Positions 53,666-61,596 of a DNA stretch of 64,000 nt are shown here, piece after piece. Made by a program: the position numbers and the translations under genes. Source of the stretch: Rhizobium sp. CIAT894 (lineage in GTDB: Bacteria; Pseudomonadota; Alphaproteobacteria; Rhizobiales; Rhizobiaceae). The stretch covers positions 1,677,001 to 1,741,000 of the forward strand of contig NZ_CP020947.1 of assembly GCF_000172795.2 (NCBI RefSeq). The letters are read 5' to 3'. Numbering within the stretch: position 1 is the first letter of the stretch; each line of letters begins with the position of its first letter. Below the pieces are notes generated by a model. It made no database searches, was not told the origin of the DNA, and saw only the letters and a list, made by a program, of their open reading frames with translations.

Positions 53666-56439
53666 GAGATAGCAAGGCGGCTGGAGATTATCTCTCCAAC
53701 GGCATCAGCACGATCACGGTTCGGCTTTTGCTGATCGCCGTGATGCTGGCGCTGCCGATATTCGGCTCCAGCCTCGGCCTCCTGCAGGCGATCGACAACA
53801 GCCTTTTCGCCAAGCGTTTCCAATGGGCGCCTCGCACCGCCACCGGCAATATTGTCTTCGTTGCGATCGACAAACATTCCCTGGACGCCGTTGGAACCTG
53901 GCCCTGGCCACGGAGCATCTACGCGACACTGCTCGACAAGCTGGTCGTCTCCGGCGTCAAGGACGTCTTTCTCGACGTCGATTTCAGCGCGTTCTCCAGC
54001 ACTGAGGAGGACGAGCGTCTTGCCGCGGCGCTTGCGAGATCCGGGGGAGGAGTTCTTTTGCCGGTGTTCCGGCAGCAGGAGAAGGCGTCATCGTCCGAGA
54101 CGGCGGTGACGAGGCCGATCCCGCAACTCCTTCAGAATGCCTGGCCCGCATTCGCCAATGTCGCGATGGATGCGGACGGGATCGTCCGCCGCTTCGATCT
54201 GGGAAGCCAACTCGACGGGAGCCCCACCCAGTCCGCCGCCTCGGCCCTTGGCGGGATCGGCAGCAGTTCCGGAGCCTTGCCGATCGATTTCTCGATAAGG
54301 CCCGACACCGTCCCGACATTCTCGTTGTCCGACGTGCTGAACGGGGCCGTGCCGGCCGAGGCGATCAGAGACCGCTCGGTCGTGGTCGGAGCATCGGCGG
54401 CGGAGCTCAAGGATATTTTCGCCGTTCCCGTCTACGGCGCTATTTCAGGCCCGCTCATTCACGTGCTTGCGGCAGAGACGCTGCTCCAGAACCGCTTCCT
54501 CAGGACGGTCGATCAGGCTCCGCTGGAACTCGTGTTTGCGATCTTGCTGATCATCGGCGTGATCCGCAGCCGTTCGGCCGGCATGATCACGATCATGGCA
54601 GTCGGACTGCTCATCGTTGTCATCGGCGAGATAGGCGCATTTCTGCTGCAGTCGCGGAACGGGATCCTTGCCGGAACGGCCGGGCCGTGGTTGACGCTGC
54701 TCTTCGCATGGATGCTCGCGTTCAACGAACGCGTCGACCTCGGCCGAATGCTTGTCGCCATCGCCAATACCGAGGCCCGAAACACCCGGCGCCTGATGAG
54801 ACGGATCATCGCCGACAGTTCGGACGGTGTCGTTGCATTCGATAGCAATCTGAGGATCGTCGAGGCGAGCGAATCCGCAAAGACCGTATTGCGAGCCGGG
54901 GTCGGCGCCTCGCTTCTCGGCGCCGCCGATACCGCCATCATCGACATCGTGCGCAGACTGGTTTCTGAGCACGATGCCGAGCCGGGCAAGGTGCACACAG
55001 CCCTCGTCGATTTCGCCGGCACCGGAGCTTCGAAGGCCACCCATTACGAAGCGTCCGTCACGATTTCGCCGATCGAACAGCCGGATGCGCGCCCGGCCGT
55101 GGCGCGGTCGCGGTTTGCGGGTTGCCTGATCATACGAGACATCACCGCACGTTATGACTACGAAGAGCGGCTCAAGAAGCTGTCCGAACTGGACGAACTC
55201 ACCGGGCTGCTCAATCGCCGGGAATTCGCGTCTCGGCTGGCAGCCCTCCAGGGCGGGGCCTTCGTCTCGGTGCTGGATATCGAGCGTTTCTCATCGCTTT
55301 GCGCCACGCTGGGACGCGACGTCGGCGACGAACTCCTGCAAGCCGTGGCGGCGAGGCTCGGGCATGCATTCGCCGGTGATCTGCTGGCAAAACTGGACGG
55401 TGACCATTTTGGCATCGCCATTGCCGCGACGGATGCAACGCCGATCGAAGATTTCGCCGATGGTCTTCTGGCGCTGTTCGAAGAGCCTGTACACCTCGGC
55501 GGTGCCGCCGTGCCGATCTCGGTCCACCTCGGAATAGCCCGCTCAAGTGATGCCGCCTCCGGTGCGATCCTGAATGCCGCTGAATCGGCGCTCGATGCTG
55601 CGAAGGCCGGGCAAGGCCGGCGATGGTGCTCCTTCGATCCGTCTACCGCCGTTCGCCAGGCGCGGTCGCGCCGGCTGGAGCGGGACATGCGCGACGCTCT
55701 TCAAAACCGGCAGTTCTTCCTGCTGTTCCAGCCGCAGATCGATTTTGCCAGCGGGCGCCTTGTCGGCGCGGAAGCCTTGATCCGATGGAGCCATCCCGAA
55801 TTCGGTCTGATATCTCCGGCCGAGTTCATCCCGATTGCCGAATCCTCTGGTTTGATCTGTGATATCGGCCGCTGGACGCTGTTTGAGGCTTGCACCGAGG
55901 CCGCCGCCTGGCCTGGTGAATTCGGCGTCGCCGTCAACGTCTCGGCACTCCAGTTCGAGCAGTCCGACATCGAGGCCGATGTGAGGGAGGCTTTGTCCAG
56001 CAGCGGGCTTCCTTCCTCCAGGCTGTGCCTCGAGTTGACGGAATCCGCCTTCCTCGACCAGGGCGGTGCCGTGATCGCAAAGATGCGCGCGCTTCGCCAA
56101 ACGGGAATCGTCATTGCCTTGGACGACTTCGGCACCGGCTACTCGTCGATGAGCTATCTTGCCGATCTTCCTCTCGACAAGCTCAAGATCGACCAGTCCT
56201 TCGTCCGGCGAATGTACGGAAATCCGGCGGTATTGGAAATCGTGCGGGCGATCATTTCACTTGCGCACGGCTTGAACCTGCAGGTGGTCGCCGAAGGTGT
56301 CGAGACCGAGCTGGAAGCCGAAGCGCTGCATCGGCTCGGATGCGAGACGGGGCAAGGCTATCTCTTCGGGAGGCCGCAAGAGGCTCCTCGCATGCTTTCC
56401 AGATGGAATGTCGAAAAACGTCTATCCGCTGAGGTCTGA
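53662..56439 (+). CDS. CHASE2-PAS-GGDEF-EAL protein, predicted c-di-GMP phosphodiesterase
   Basis: A 925-residue membrane protein. An N-terminal helix and an extracytoplasmic CHASE2 domain (about 40-280; VFVAIDKHSLDAVGTWPWPR, VFLDVDFSAF) lead to about three membrane helices (285-355), then a PAS-like segment, GGDEF and EAL domains. The GGDEF motif is degenerate, D579-G580-D581-H582-F583. The EAL domain is intact: E704-A705-L706, DDFGTGYSSM at 821-830 and EGVETE. It therefore probably hydrolyses c-di-GMP. The GTG start overlaps the FecR-like stop (GTGA). Confidence 0.92.
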   Translation: MRDSKAAGDYLSNGISTITVRLLLIAVMLALPIFGSSLGLLQAIDNSLFAKRFQWAPRTATGNIVFVAIDKHSLDAVGTWPWPRSIYATLLDKLVVSGVKDVFLDVDFSAFSSTEEDERLAAALARSGGGVLLPVFRQQEKASSSETAVTRPIPQLLQNAWPAFANVAMDADGIVRRFDLGSQLDGSPTQSAASALGGIGSSSGALPIDFSIRPDTVPTFSLSDVLNGAVPAEAIRDRSVVVGASAAELKDIFAVPVYGAISGPLIHVLAAETLLQNRFLRTVDQAPLELVFAILLIIGVIRSRSAGMITIMAVGLLIVVIGEIGAFLLQSRNGILAGTAGPWLTLLFAWMLAFNERVDLGRMLVAIANTEARNTRRLMRRIIADSSDGVVAFDSNLRIVEASESAKTVLRAGVGASLLGAADTAIIDIVRRLVSEHDAEPGKVHTALVDFAGTGASKATHYEASVTISPIEQPDARPAVARSRFAGCLIIRDITARYDYEERLKKLSELDELTGLLNRREFASRLAALQGGAFVSVLDIERFSSLCATLGRDVGDELLQAVAARLGHAFAGDLLAKLDGDHFGIAIAATDATPIEDFADGLLALFEEPVHLGGAAVPISVHLGIARSSDAASGAILNAAESALDAAKAGQGRRWCSFDPSTAVRQARSRRLERDMRDALQNRQFFLLFQPQIDFASGRLVGAEALIRWSHPEFGLISPAEFIPIAESSGLICDIGRWTLFEACTEAAAWPGEFGVAVNVSALQFEQSDIEADVREALSSSGLPSSRLCLELTESAFLDQGGAVIAKMRALRQTGIVIALDDFGTGYSSMSYLADLPLDKLKIDQSFVRRMYGNPAVLEIVRAIISLAHGLNLQVVAEGVETELEAEALHRLGCETGQGYLFGRPQEAPRMLSRWNVEKRLSAEV

Positions 56440-56724
56440 CGGCTTGCCGGATTTGCGCTGATGCGGCGCAGCTCCGATCGAAAGTTCGCGCATCGCACGG
56501 ATGACGTGCTGCTCTATTTCGCAACAGGTCTCATCATATTCCCGCACCATGTACGAATTGGGCCGCCGCCTTCGAAGAGCGTCGCGCGCTTCGACTGCCA
56601 TCTGGTAGGCCTCGAAGAGTTCGAGCTGCCACGGGTCGCGCGCTTCCATGATCAGCGTCCGCATCAGCGGCAGACGCATCGCCAGGCGCCTGCGTCCAGC
56701 TTCCCGGCGGTTGGATCGTGCCAT
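56422..56724 (-). CDS. Small helical protein (100 aa), unknown function
   Basis: A 100-residue Arg-rich, mostly helical protein (RREAGRRRLAMRLPLMRTLI, LFEAYQMAVEARDALRRRRP, YDETCCEIEQHVIRAMRELS). I recognise no family. The ATG at 56724 follows GCAGGAGACTGAATGG, supporting a real gene. Its 3' end overlaps the EAL protein's last 18 bp on the opposite strand. It lies divergent from the DUF1236 gene, with operator pair C between them. Confidence 0.65.
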   Translation of the reverse strand: MARSNRREAGRRRLAMRLPLMRTLIMEARDPWQLELFEAYQMAVEARDALRRRRPNSYMVREYDETCCEIEQHVIRAMRELSIGAAPHQRKSGKPSDLSG

Positions 56725-56808
56725 CCATTCAGTCTCCTGCCTGCGCCTGCTTATGCAGCGTCCTTCGATGCTGAAATAGCGCCGGCAACGGTGATTGAAA
56801 TGCGTTTA

Positions 56809-56842
56809 GGACCAAAGGCCGGGGTCCGTCGGACTGAGGTCT
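56809..56842. promoter_or_regulatory. Paired GGAC-N4-GTCC sites, pair C
   Basis: GGACCAAAGGCC (56809-56820) and GGACTGAGGTCT (56831-56842) are 22 bp apart, the spacing seen in pair B. They lie 82-115 bp upstream of the DUF1236 gene and 85 bp upstream of the divergent 100-aa gene. Each half-site carries one deviation from GGAC-N4-GTCC. Confidence 0.55.
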
Positions 56843-56923
56843 GGGGCGTGGAACGACCTTGCCTGTAGCCAGTTGGTTTGACAGCGGTCACCAAGGCCGC
56901 GCCTCAAACACAAGGAGGAGAAA

Positions 56924-57319
56924 ATGCTCTCTAGGCTTATCGTAAGCGCGGCAGCCGTGACGCTGATATCAGGCGTCGCGTTCGCCCAGTCCTCGACCGT
57001 CAATGGTGCGGCGGGTGGAGCGGTCACCGGGGCGATCGTCGGCGGGCCTGTTGGCGCTGCTGTCGGCGGCGTAGCCGGCGCAGTCGTCGGCACGGCAATC
57101 GATCCGCCGCCGCAAAAGGTCGTCACCTATGTCCGCGAGGCTCGGGCGCCGTCCGCCCGCGTGGTCGTGAAGGAAAAGATCGTTGTCGGCCAACCGCTGC
57201 CGGAAACGGTTGTCGTAACGCCTATTCCGGATGATCCGACCTATGCCTATGCAGTGGTCAACGATCAACGCGTCATCGTCGAACCGTCGTCACGCAAGGT
57301 GATCCAGGTCATCAAGTGA
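56924..57319 (+). CDS. DUF1236 exported protein with glycine-zipper segment
   Basis: A 131-residue protein. The signal peptide (RLIVSAAAVTLISGVAFAQS) is followed by a glycine-zipper-like segment (AAGGAVTGAIVGGPVGAAVG, residues 29-55) that could insert in or span a membrane. The C-terminal DUF1236 domain reads EKIVVGQPLPETVVVTPIPD and YAYAVVNDQRVIVEPSSRKV. These proteins are common and often stress-induced in rhizobia; function is unknown. The ATG at 56924 follows AAGGAGGAGAAA. Confidence 0.85.
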   Translation: MLSRLIVSAAAVTLISGVAFAQSSTVNGAAGGAVTGAIVGGPVGAAVGGVAGAVVGTAIDPPPQKVVTYVREARAPSARVVVKEKIVVGQPLPETVVVTPIPDDPTYAYAVVNDQRVIVEPSSRKVIQVIK

Positions 57320-57330
57320 CCTGATTCTCC

Positions 57331-57351
57331 ACGCGGCCCCTGCCGCGTTTT
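57331..57351 (+). terminator. Terminator after the DUF1236 gene
   Basis: ACGCGGC (57331-57337) pairs with GCCGCGT (57342-57348) around a CCCT loop, with a TTTT tail (57348-57351). It begins 11 bp after the stop codon. Confidence 0.65.
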
Positions 57352-57385
57352 CCTTCCTGAGATCATCGCTCAGAGTTTGATACCA

Positions 57386-57418
57386 GCCGCACGGCGGCCG
57401 GCAACGTCGCCGTGCGGC
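57386..57418. promoter_or_regulatory. Strong hairpin upstream of the small membrane/BA14K genes
   Basis: GCCGCACGGCG (57386-57396) and CGCCGTGCGGC (57408-57418) form a perfect 11-bp stem with an 11-nt loop and only TTAAGC after it. It could be a leader structure of the next mRNA or a back-up terminator. Confidence 0.5.
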
Positions 57419-57467
57419 TTAAGCAGAGATGATCATGAAAACCAGGACAAGCGCCGAGGAGAGGAAC

Positions 57468-57632
57468 ATGATCTATTCCGAAGAGAAATCCGGTGGACTG
57501 GCCGTGCCGGTGATCGCCATCCTGCTGGCCATCGCCGGCATTCTCGCCGCGCTCGTCGCCACCGCCGGCCAGCATGGCAGTGCCGGTCGCGTCTGGCTTC
57601 CCCCGGCTCGACAACAGGGGGCGGGAAAATGA
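57468..57632 (+). CDS. Small single-pass membrane protein (54 aa)
   Basis: A 54-residue protein: a short polar N-terminus (IYSEEKSGG), one membrane helix (LAVPVIAILLAIAGILAALV) and a polar tail (HGSAGRVWLPPARQQ). The ATG at 57468 is preferred because GAGGAGAGGAAC precedes it; in-frame ATGs at 57429 and 57435 lack a ribosome-binding site. Its stop overlaps the BA14K gene start (ATGA), so the two are translationally coupled. Confidence 0.7.
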   Translation: MIYSEEKSGGLAVPVIAILLAIAGILAALVATAGQHGSAGRVWLPPARQQGAGK

Positions 57633-58210
57633 ACGCGCTCGTATCCGCAGCCTTCGGCATCGTCAGTTCGGTCGGGGCCTGCATCGCCGCCGCCTCCGTT
57701 GCCTCCCACGTCGTGGCGGATTCCGAGCCTCATGGCCTCCGGGACCTTGCCGGCCCCGATCTCTGGACGACGGAGCCGGTGAAAGTCGATCCGCGGCAGC
57801 AGGATTATGAACGGATTGCGCCTCTCTATTCCAGCTATGTCACCGAGGCGCCGGCCATGGTGACGGCAAAGACGAAGCCGGAGCCCGCCGGCATATCGAC
57901 CGCACTTCAGACACCACAGCCGAAATTTTCGGCCGAACACCTTGCCTGGTGCACGCAGCACTATCGCTCCTTCGATCCCTCGACCAACAGCTATCGATCC
58001 TATAGCGGCGAAATCCGCGCCTGCTCTTCGCCATACGAGTCGGATCTCGCCGAGTTCGAAGGGGAGGCCGGCACGAAAGTGAATGCTCAGGCGGCAGCCT
58101 GGTGCGCCGCTCGCTACAGGTCGTATCGACCGGCAGACAACACTTATCAACCATGGGACGGGCCGCGGCGCAGCTGCGAAACACCGCTCGTCATCGCTGG
58201 GAATAATTGA
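57629..58210 (+). CDS. BA14K-family protein with two BA14K repeats
   Basis: A 193-residue protein with an N-terminal hydrophobic helix (ALVSAAFGIVSSVGACIAAA) that may be a signal or anchor. Two BA14K motifs are visible: WCTQHYRSFDPSTNSYRS at residues 107-124 (ending in C132), and WCAARYRSYRPADNTYQPWD at 158-177 (ending in C183). The motif usually occurs once, near the C-terminus, and is named for a Brucella 14-kDa immunogen with lectin-like properties. ATG 57629 overlaps the preceding stop by 4 nt. Confidence 0.85.
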   Translation: MNALVSAAFGIVSSVGACIAAASVASHVVADSEPHGLRDLAGPDLWTTEPVKVDPRQQDYERIAPLYSSYVTEAPAMVTAKTKPEPAGISTALQTPQPKFSAEHLAWCTQHYRSFDPSTNSYRSYSGEIRACSSPYESDLAEFEGEAGTKVNAQAAAWCAARYRSYRPADNTYQPWDGPRRSCETPLVIAGNN

Positions 58211-58246
58211 CTTAGCCGATGTCTGATATCGCGCTGAGTTGCAGTC

Positions 58247-58258
58247 AGACCAAAGTCC
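58247..58258. promoter_or_regulatory. Single GGAC-N4-GTCC-like site D
   Basis: AGACCAAAGTCC (58247-58258) matches the first member of pair A in 11 of 12 positions. No second site exists 22-23 bp to either side. It lies 55 bp upstream of the 104-aa gene at 58314. Confidence 0.45.
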
Positions 58259-58313
58259 GTATTACAAACGCTGCGGTTGTGATATTCGGTTGCATTGGGT
58301 CGGAGAGCAGGGG

Positions 58314-58628
58314 ATGGCGACGGCGCTGATAACCGAAATTCAACGGGCGCAGACAAGGCTGCGGTTCTTGAGCAGGACCGAGCGGGGAGTGCTGATCATT
58401 CGCATCCTCCGCGAGTTGAAGACGCATCGGCAGGAGGTTCTCGGCAACGTGCCGGCCGACCGCTGTGTCTGGATCGACAGGCTCATCGCATCCGTTTCCT
58501 CGACGATATCGGAAATCGCCAATATGCAGGACGTCGAGTTCAATCGTGTCCTGAGCGAATTCGAAAAGCTTATGGCGACGCTCCAGAACATCTCGCATCC
58601 GGAGAAGTCGACGAGAACCATTCACTGA
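58314..58628 (+). CDS. Small helical cytosolic protein (104 aa), unknown function
   Basis: A 104-residue protein predicted almost all-helical (TALITEIQRAQTRLRFLSRT, GVLIIRILRELKTHRQEVLG, ISEIANMQDVEFNRVLSEFE). No family is recognised and there is no signal or membrane segment. ATG 58314 follows GGAGAGCAGGGG. It carries site D upstream, so it may share regulation with the other genes of this cluster. Confidence 0.6.
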   Translation: MATALITEIQRAQTRLRFLSRTERGVLIIRILRELKTHRQEVLGNVPADRCVWIDRLIASVSSTISEIANMQDVEFNRVLSEFEKLMATLQNISHPEKSTRTIH

Positions 58629-58726
58629 GAAGCGTTTGCCCTGCGATCTTGTCGCGGCTGTGGCCTCCGCGATCGCATCGACTGCCGCAGTGGAAACCGT
58701 TTCCGTTGCGAGAGCGTTCTCCTTCG

Positions 58727-59611
58727 ATGATCGAAACGAAATCCCCGGCTGATCACGACGAGGCGTCGCCCGGCGAGGACGACGCAAAGCCCGGCGCCGA
58801 CATTGCCTTCCCTTACGACAGGATGACTGTCGAACAGTTCCGAAGGCGATTTCCCCGAGCCCGCTGGAACGACGACCGCAAGGCTTGGTTCGTTCCCGGC
58901 CGGACGGCGTCCCGCCGCATCGGACGATGGCTTGCCGAGCTGGAAGCCGAGGCCGATGCCCATGCGGATGCGAAGGGACGCGACGCCTTCGCCTTCGATC
59001 CGATCGACAGTCCCTATCTTCAACTCGGCAAGGCAGGCTTTCGAATCCGAACGCCCTATTCGAAGACGGTCGTCGACGAATTGCGCGAGGTGCCATTCTC
59101 CCGCTGGGACGGCGATCTCAGGATATGGCACGTTCCCTTCCGATCCTATGAGGATCTGAGACGCCGCTGGCCCGATATCGAAGCGGCCGCCCGCAGAAAC
59201 GAGCCGGAGGAGAGACGGCGGCGGGCCAAGGAGCGTAAGGGGAGCGAAGAGGACATTCGCAGCAGGCTCCGCTCCGCGGAACGAAAGCGCCGCCGTTACC
59301 CGCTTCTCGGCCACGATCTGCCGCCGATCGGGCGGCCGGTCGCCATTACCCATGGGATCGTCGTCTTCACCGAGATAACAGGCGAACTGGTCGCCCCGGA
59401 CGTCGTTGCCGACGTCTATCCTGATTTGACCGAGGATCACGTCTGGGGATATTGGCGGCTGCCGACGCACGAAGAACTGGTCCGCACCTGGCCTGCGAAG
59501 ATGTCTCCAGGTGGGGACGCGGCGTGGTGGCTGCCGACGATCGAGGAACTGAGGCCCGCTCGCCGAATGGCACGATCGCGTGAAGCCAGGAGGCGTGCAA
59601 AGACGCCGTGA
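58727..59611 (+). CDS. HARP-like protein, unknown function
   Basis: A 294-residue soluble protein. Two related units are visible: FRRRFPRARWNDDRKAWFVP near residue 38 and LREVPFSRWDGDLRIWHVPF near residue 117. The pattern (F/Y..ARWD...K.W..P) resembles the HARP domain of annealing helicases such as SMARCAL1, but no helicase domain is present. A basic region (EERRRRAKERKGSEEDIRSR) and a Trp-rich C-terminal part follow. The ATG at 58727 has no strong ribosome-binding site, so the start is uncertain. Confidence 0.6.
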   Translation: MIETKSPADHDEASPGEDDAKPGADIAFPYDRMTVEQFRRRFPRARWNDDRKAWFVPGRTASRRIGRWLAELEAEADAHADAKGRDAFAFDPIDSPYLQLGKAGFRIRTPYSKTVVDELREVPFSRWDGDLRIWHVPFRSYEDLRRRWPDIEAAARRNEPEERRRRAKERKGSEEDIRSRLRSAERKRRRYPLLGHDLPPIGRPVAITHGIVVFTEITGELVAPDVVADVYPDLTEDHVWGYWRLPTHEELVRTWPAKMSPGGDAAWWLPTIEELRPARRMARSREARRRAKTP

Positions 59612-59663
59612 CCGGGCACTCTTGCCCAGTGGAACAAGTTGCGTCGCCAGCCATTTGTCGTCC

Positions 59664-60656
59664 ATGAAAAAAGTCCTGCCGATGTCGCTGCTCGCTTTCA
59701 CCATTTCCGTTGGCGGTGCTGCCGCGCGGGAACTTCAACCGGATATCATCAACGCAGCTTCGATTGCCTCTATCGGGACAGAAAAGTCTGCGCCCGCAGA
59801 TCCGGATCCGGCGGTCGTCCGCCTTCAGGTCCTGCTCGATCGTGCCGGCGCATCTCCGGGCGTGATCGATGGCCTCTCCGGCGACAACGTCAATAAGGCG
59901 GTGGCCGGTTTCGAGGCGATGAACAAGCTTCCCGTCGATGGCAGGGTGGATCCGGACGTTGCCTCCCGCCTGGAAGATAATGCCCCGATCGTCGAGAGCT
60001 ACGTCGTCTCGGCAGAGGATGCCAAGGGTCTCGTCGACAGGATCCCCGAAGACTATGGCGACAAGGCAAAGATGCAGAGTCTCGGCTATACCAGCGTTGC
60101 CGAGAAGCTGTCCGAGCGCTTCCACATGGGTATCGATCTCGTCAATGCGCTCAACCCGGCTTCGCAGTTTTCTCCCGGCGATACGGTATGGGTGGTGAAC
60201 CCCGGTGTTGCGAGGCAAGGAAAGGTCAAGAGGATCGAGGCTGACCGAAAGGCGGGGCAGGTGCTGGCCTATGCCGGGGACGGAGCGCTGCTTGCCGTCT
60301 ATCCCGCGACGATCGGAAGCCAGGACAATCCGGCGCCGTCGGGAAAACACAAGGTCAAGGGCGTCGCGAAAATGCCGGTCTACCGATATGACCCGAAGCT
60401 GAACTTCAAGCAGGGAAAGAACGATCGCGTCCTGACCATTCCGAAAGGACCGAACGGCCCGGTCGGCACCGTCTGGATCGACCTGACCGAGCCGACCTAC
60501 GGAATCCACGGGACACCCGAGCCGAAGCTCATCGACAAGGTTGGCTCGCATGGTTGCGTGCGGCTGACCAACTGGGACGCCGAAGAGCTGGCCGGCATGG
60601 TCAAGCCGGGTGTGCTGGTGGATTTCGTCAATCGAAGTGCCGCCGCCCCGAAATAA
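59664..60656 (+). CDS. L,D-transpeptidase (YkuD family) with peptidoglycan-binding region
   Basis: A 330-residue exported enzyme. The signal peptide (KKVLPMSLLAFTISVGGAAA) is followed by a PG_binding_1-like segment (VVRLQVLLDRAGASPGVIDG, AGFEAMNKLPVDGRVDPDVA). The YkuD domain occupies about residues 185-325, with the catalytic His/Cys motif HGTPEP and GSHGCVRLTNWDAEELAGM. It forms 3-3 cross-links or attaches proteins to peptidoglycan. The start lacks a strong ribosome-binding site. Confidence 0.92.
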   Translation: MKKVLPMSLLAFTISVGGAAARELQPDIINAASIASIGTEKSAPADPDPAVVRLQVLLDRAGASPGVIDGLSGDNVNKAVAGFEAMNKLPVDGRVDPDVASRLEDNAPIVESYVVSAEDAKGLVDRIPEDYGDKAKMQSLGYTSVAEKLSERFHMGIDLVNALNPASQFSPGDTVWVVNPGVARQGKVKRIEADRKAGQVLAYAGDGALLAVYPATIGSQDNPAPSGKHKVKGVAKMPVYRYDPKLNFKQGKNDRVLTIPKGPNGPVGTVWIDLTEPTYGIHGTPEPKLIDKVGSHGCVRLTNWDAEELAGMVKPGVLVDFVNRSAAAPK

Positions 60657-60690
60657 GGGTTGCGGCTGGCGTTGCCTTCTCGTCAGCGGA

Positions 60691-61482
60691 TCACGACGCT
60701 TTGGCTTCGAAAGCAGGGGCGAAATCGCCGAGCGATTTCGCTTTGAGGATAGTGCCCTCGATATCCGTCTCCACGATCGCTTCCAGATCGGCGAAGCTGT
60801 CGATGACATAATAGATCGGCTGGAGGATATCGATCCGGTAAGGGGTTCTGAGCACGCTCAGCAGATCGAACGGGCGAAATTCGCAGGCAGTGCCCTCCAT
60901 GGCCGCCTTGGCTTCGCTGGGCGAGGAGACGATGCCGGCGCCGAAGCAGCGGCGGCCGTCAGGCGTGTTGATCAGCCCGAATTCGACGGTGAACCAGAAG
61001 ATCCGGAACAGGTGCCAGGAATAGCCCTTGCCGAGCCGAACGGCGGTTTCGCCGAAATGGCGGACGAAATTGGCATAGCTCTGGTTGGTCAACAGCGGGC
61101 AGTGGCCGAAGACCTCGTGGAACAGGTCCGGTTCCTCGATATAGTCGATATGCTCGCGGCGGCGCAGGAAGGTGGCGAGCGGGAATTTGCCTTGCGACAG
61201 AAGTTCATAAAAGCGTGAGGGCGGAATGAGCGCCGGCACGCCTTCGACGCCGAAGCCGGTGGTCTCGTTCAGGCGCCTGTTCACATCGAGAAGCTGAGGC
61301 ACCTTGTCCGGCCTGAGGCCCAGCAGTTTGACGCCGTCGAGATATTCGCGGCAGGCCGCATCGGCCAGGATCTTCATCTGCCGCCGATAGAGTTCGCCCC
61401 AAATCGCATCTTCATCAGGGCTATAATCATAGAGGCCGTCCGGGCCGGGCAGTTTGGCGGTGTAGCTGCTTTCCTTGACCAT
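60691..61482 (-). CDS. phhA: Phenylalanine 4-monooxygenase
   Basis: A 263-residue pterin- and Fe(II)-dependent hydroxylase converting phenylalanine to tyrosine. The iron ligands H122, H127 (DLFHEVFGHCPLL) and E167 (IFWFTVEFGLI) are visible, as is the pterin-binding GVEGVPALIPPSRFYELLSQ region. It is of the short bacterial type without a regulatory domain. It is divergent from an Lrp-type regulator, with an 18-bp inverted repeat in the 114-bp gap, and supplies tyrosine to the hppD branch. Confidence 0.97.
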   Translation of the reverse strand: MVKESSYTAKLPGPDGLYDYSPDEDAIWGELYRRQMKILADAACREYLDGVKLLGLRPDKVPQLLDVNRRLNETTGFGVEGVPALIPPSRFYELLSQGKFPLATFLRRREHIDYIEEPDLFHEVFGHCPLLTNQSYANFVRHFGETAVRLGKGYSWHLFRIFWFTVEFGLINTPDGRRCFGAGIVSSPSEAKAAMEGTACEFRPFDLLSVLRTPYRIDILQPIYYVIDSFADLEAIVETDIEGTILKAKSLGDFAPAFEAKAS

Positions 61483-61563
61483 CTGCTGATCCTCCCAGTC
61501 ATGGCTCTGTTTCTCCGATTATCCGCCATTTCAGGAGGATTTTCTTTTCTTTCGTGCCGGCTA

Positions 61564-61581
61564 TTGCCATAGTGATGGCAA
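61564..61581. promoter_or_regulatory. Candidate Lrp-type operator between phhA and its regulator
   Basis: TTGCCAT-AGTG-ATGGCAA is a perfect 7-bp inverted repeat with a 4-bp centre, located 15 bp before the regulator's ATG at 61597 and 81 bp before phhA. It is placed to repress the regulator and control phhA. Confidence 0.6.
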
Positions 61582-61596
61582 ATATTCCCGAATGTG

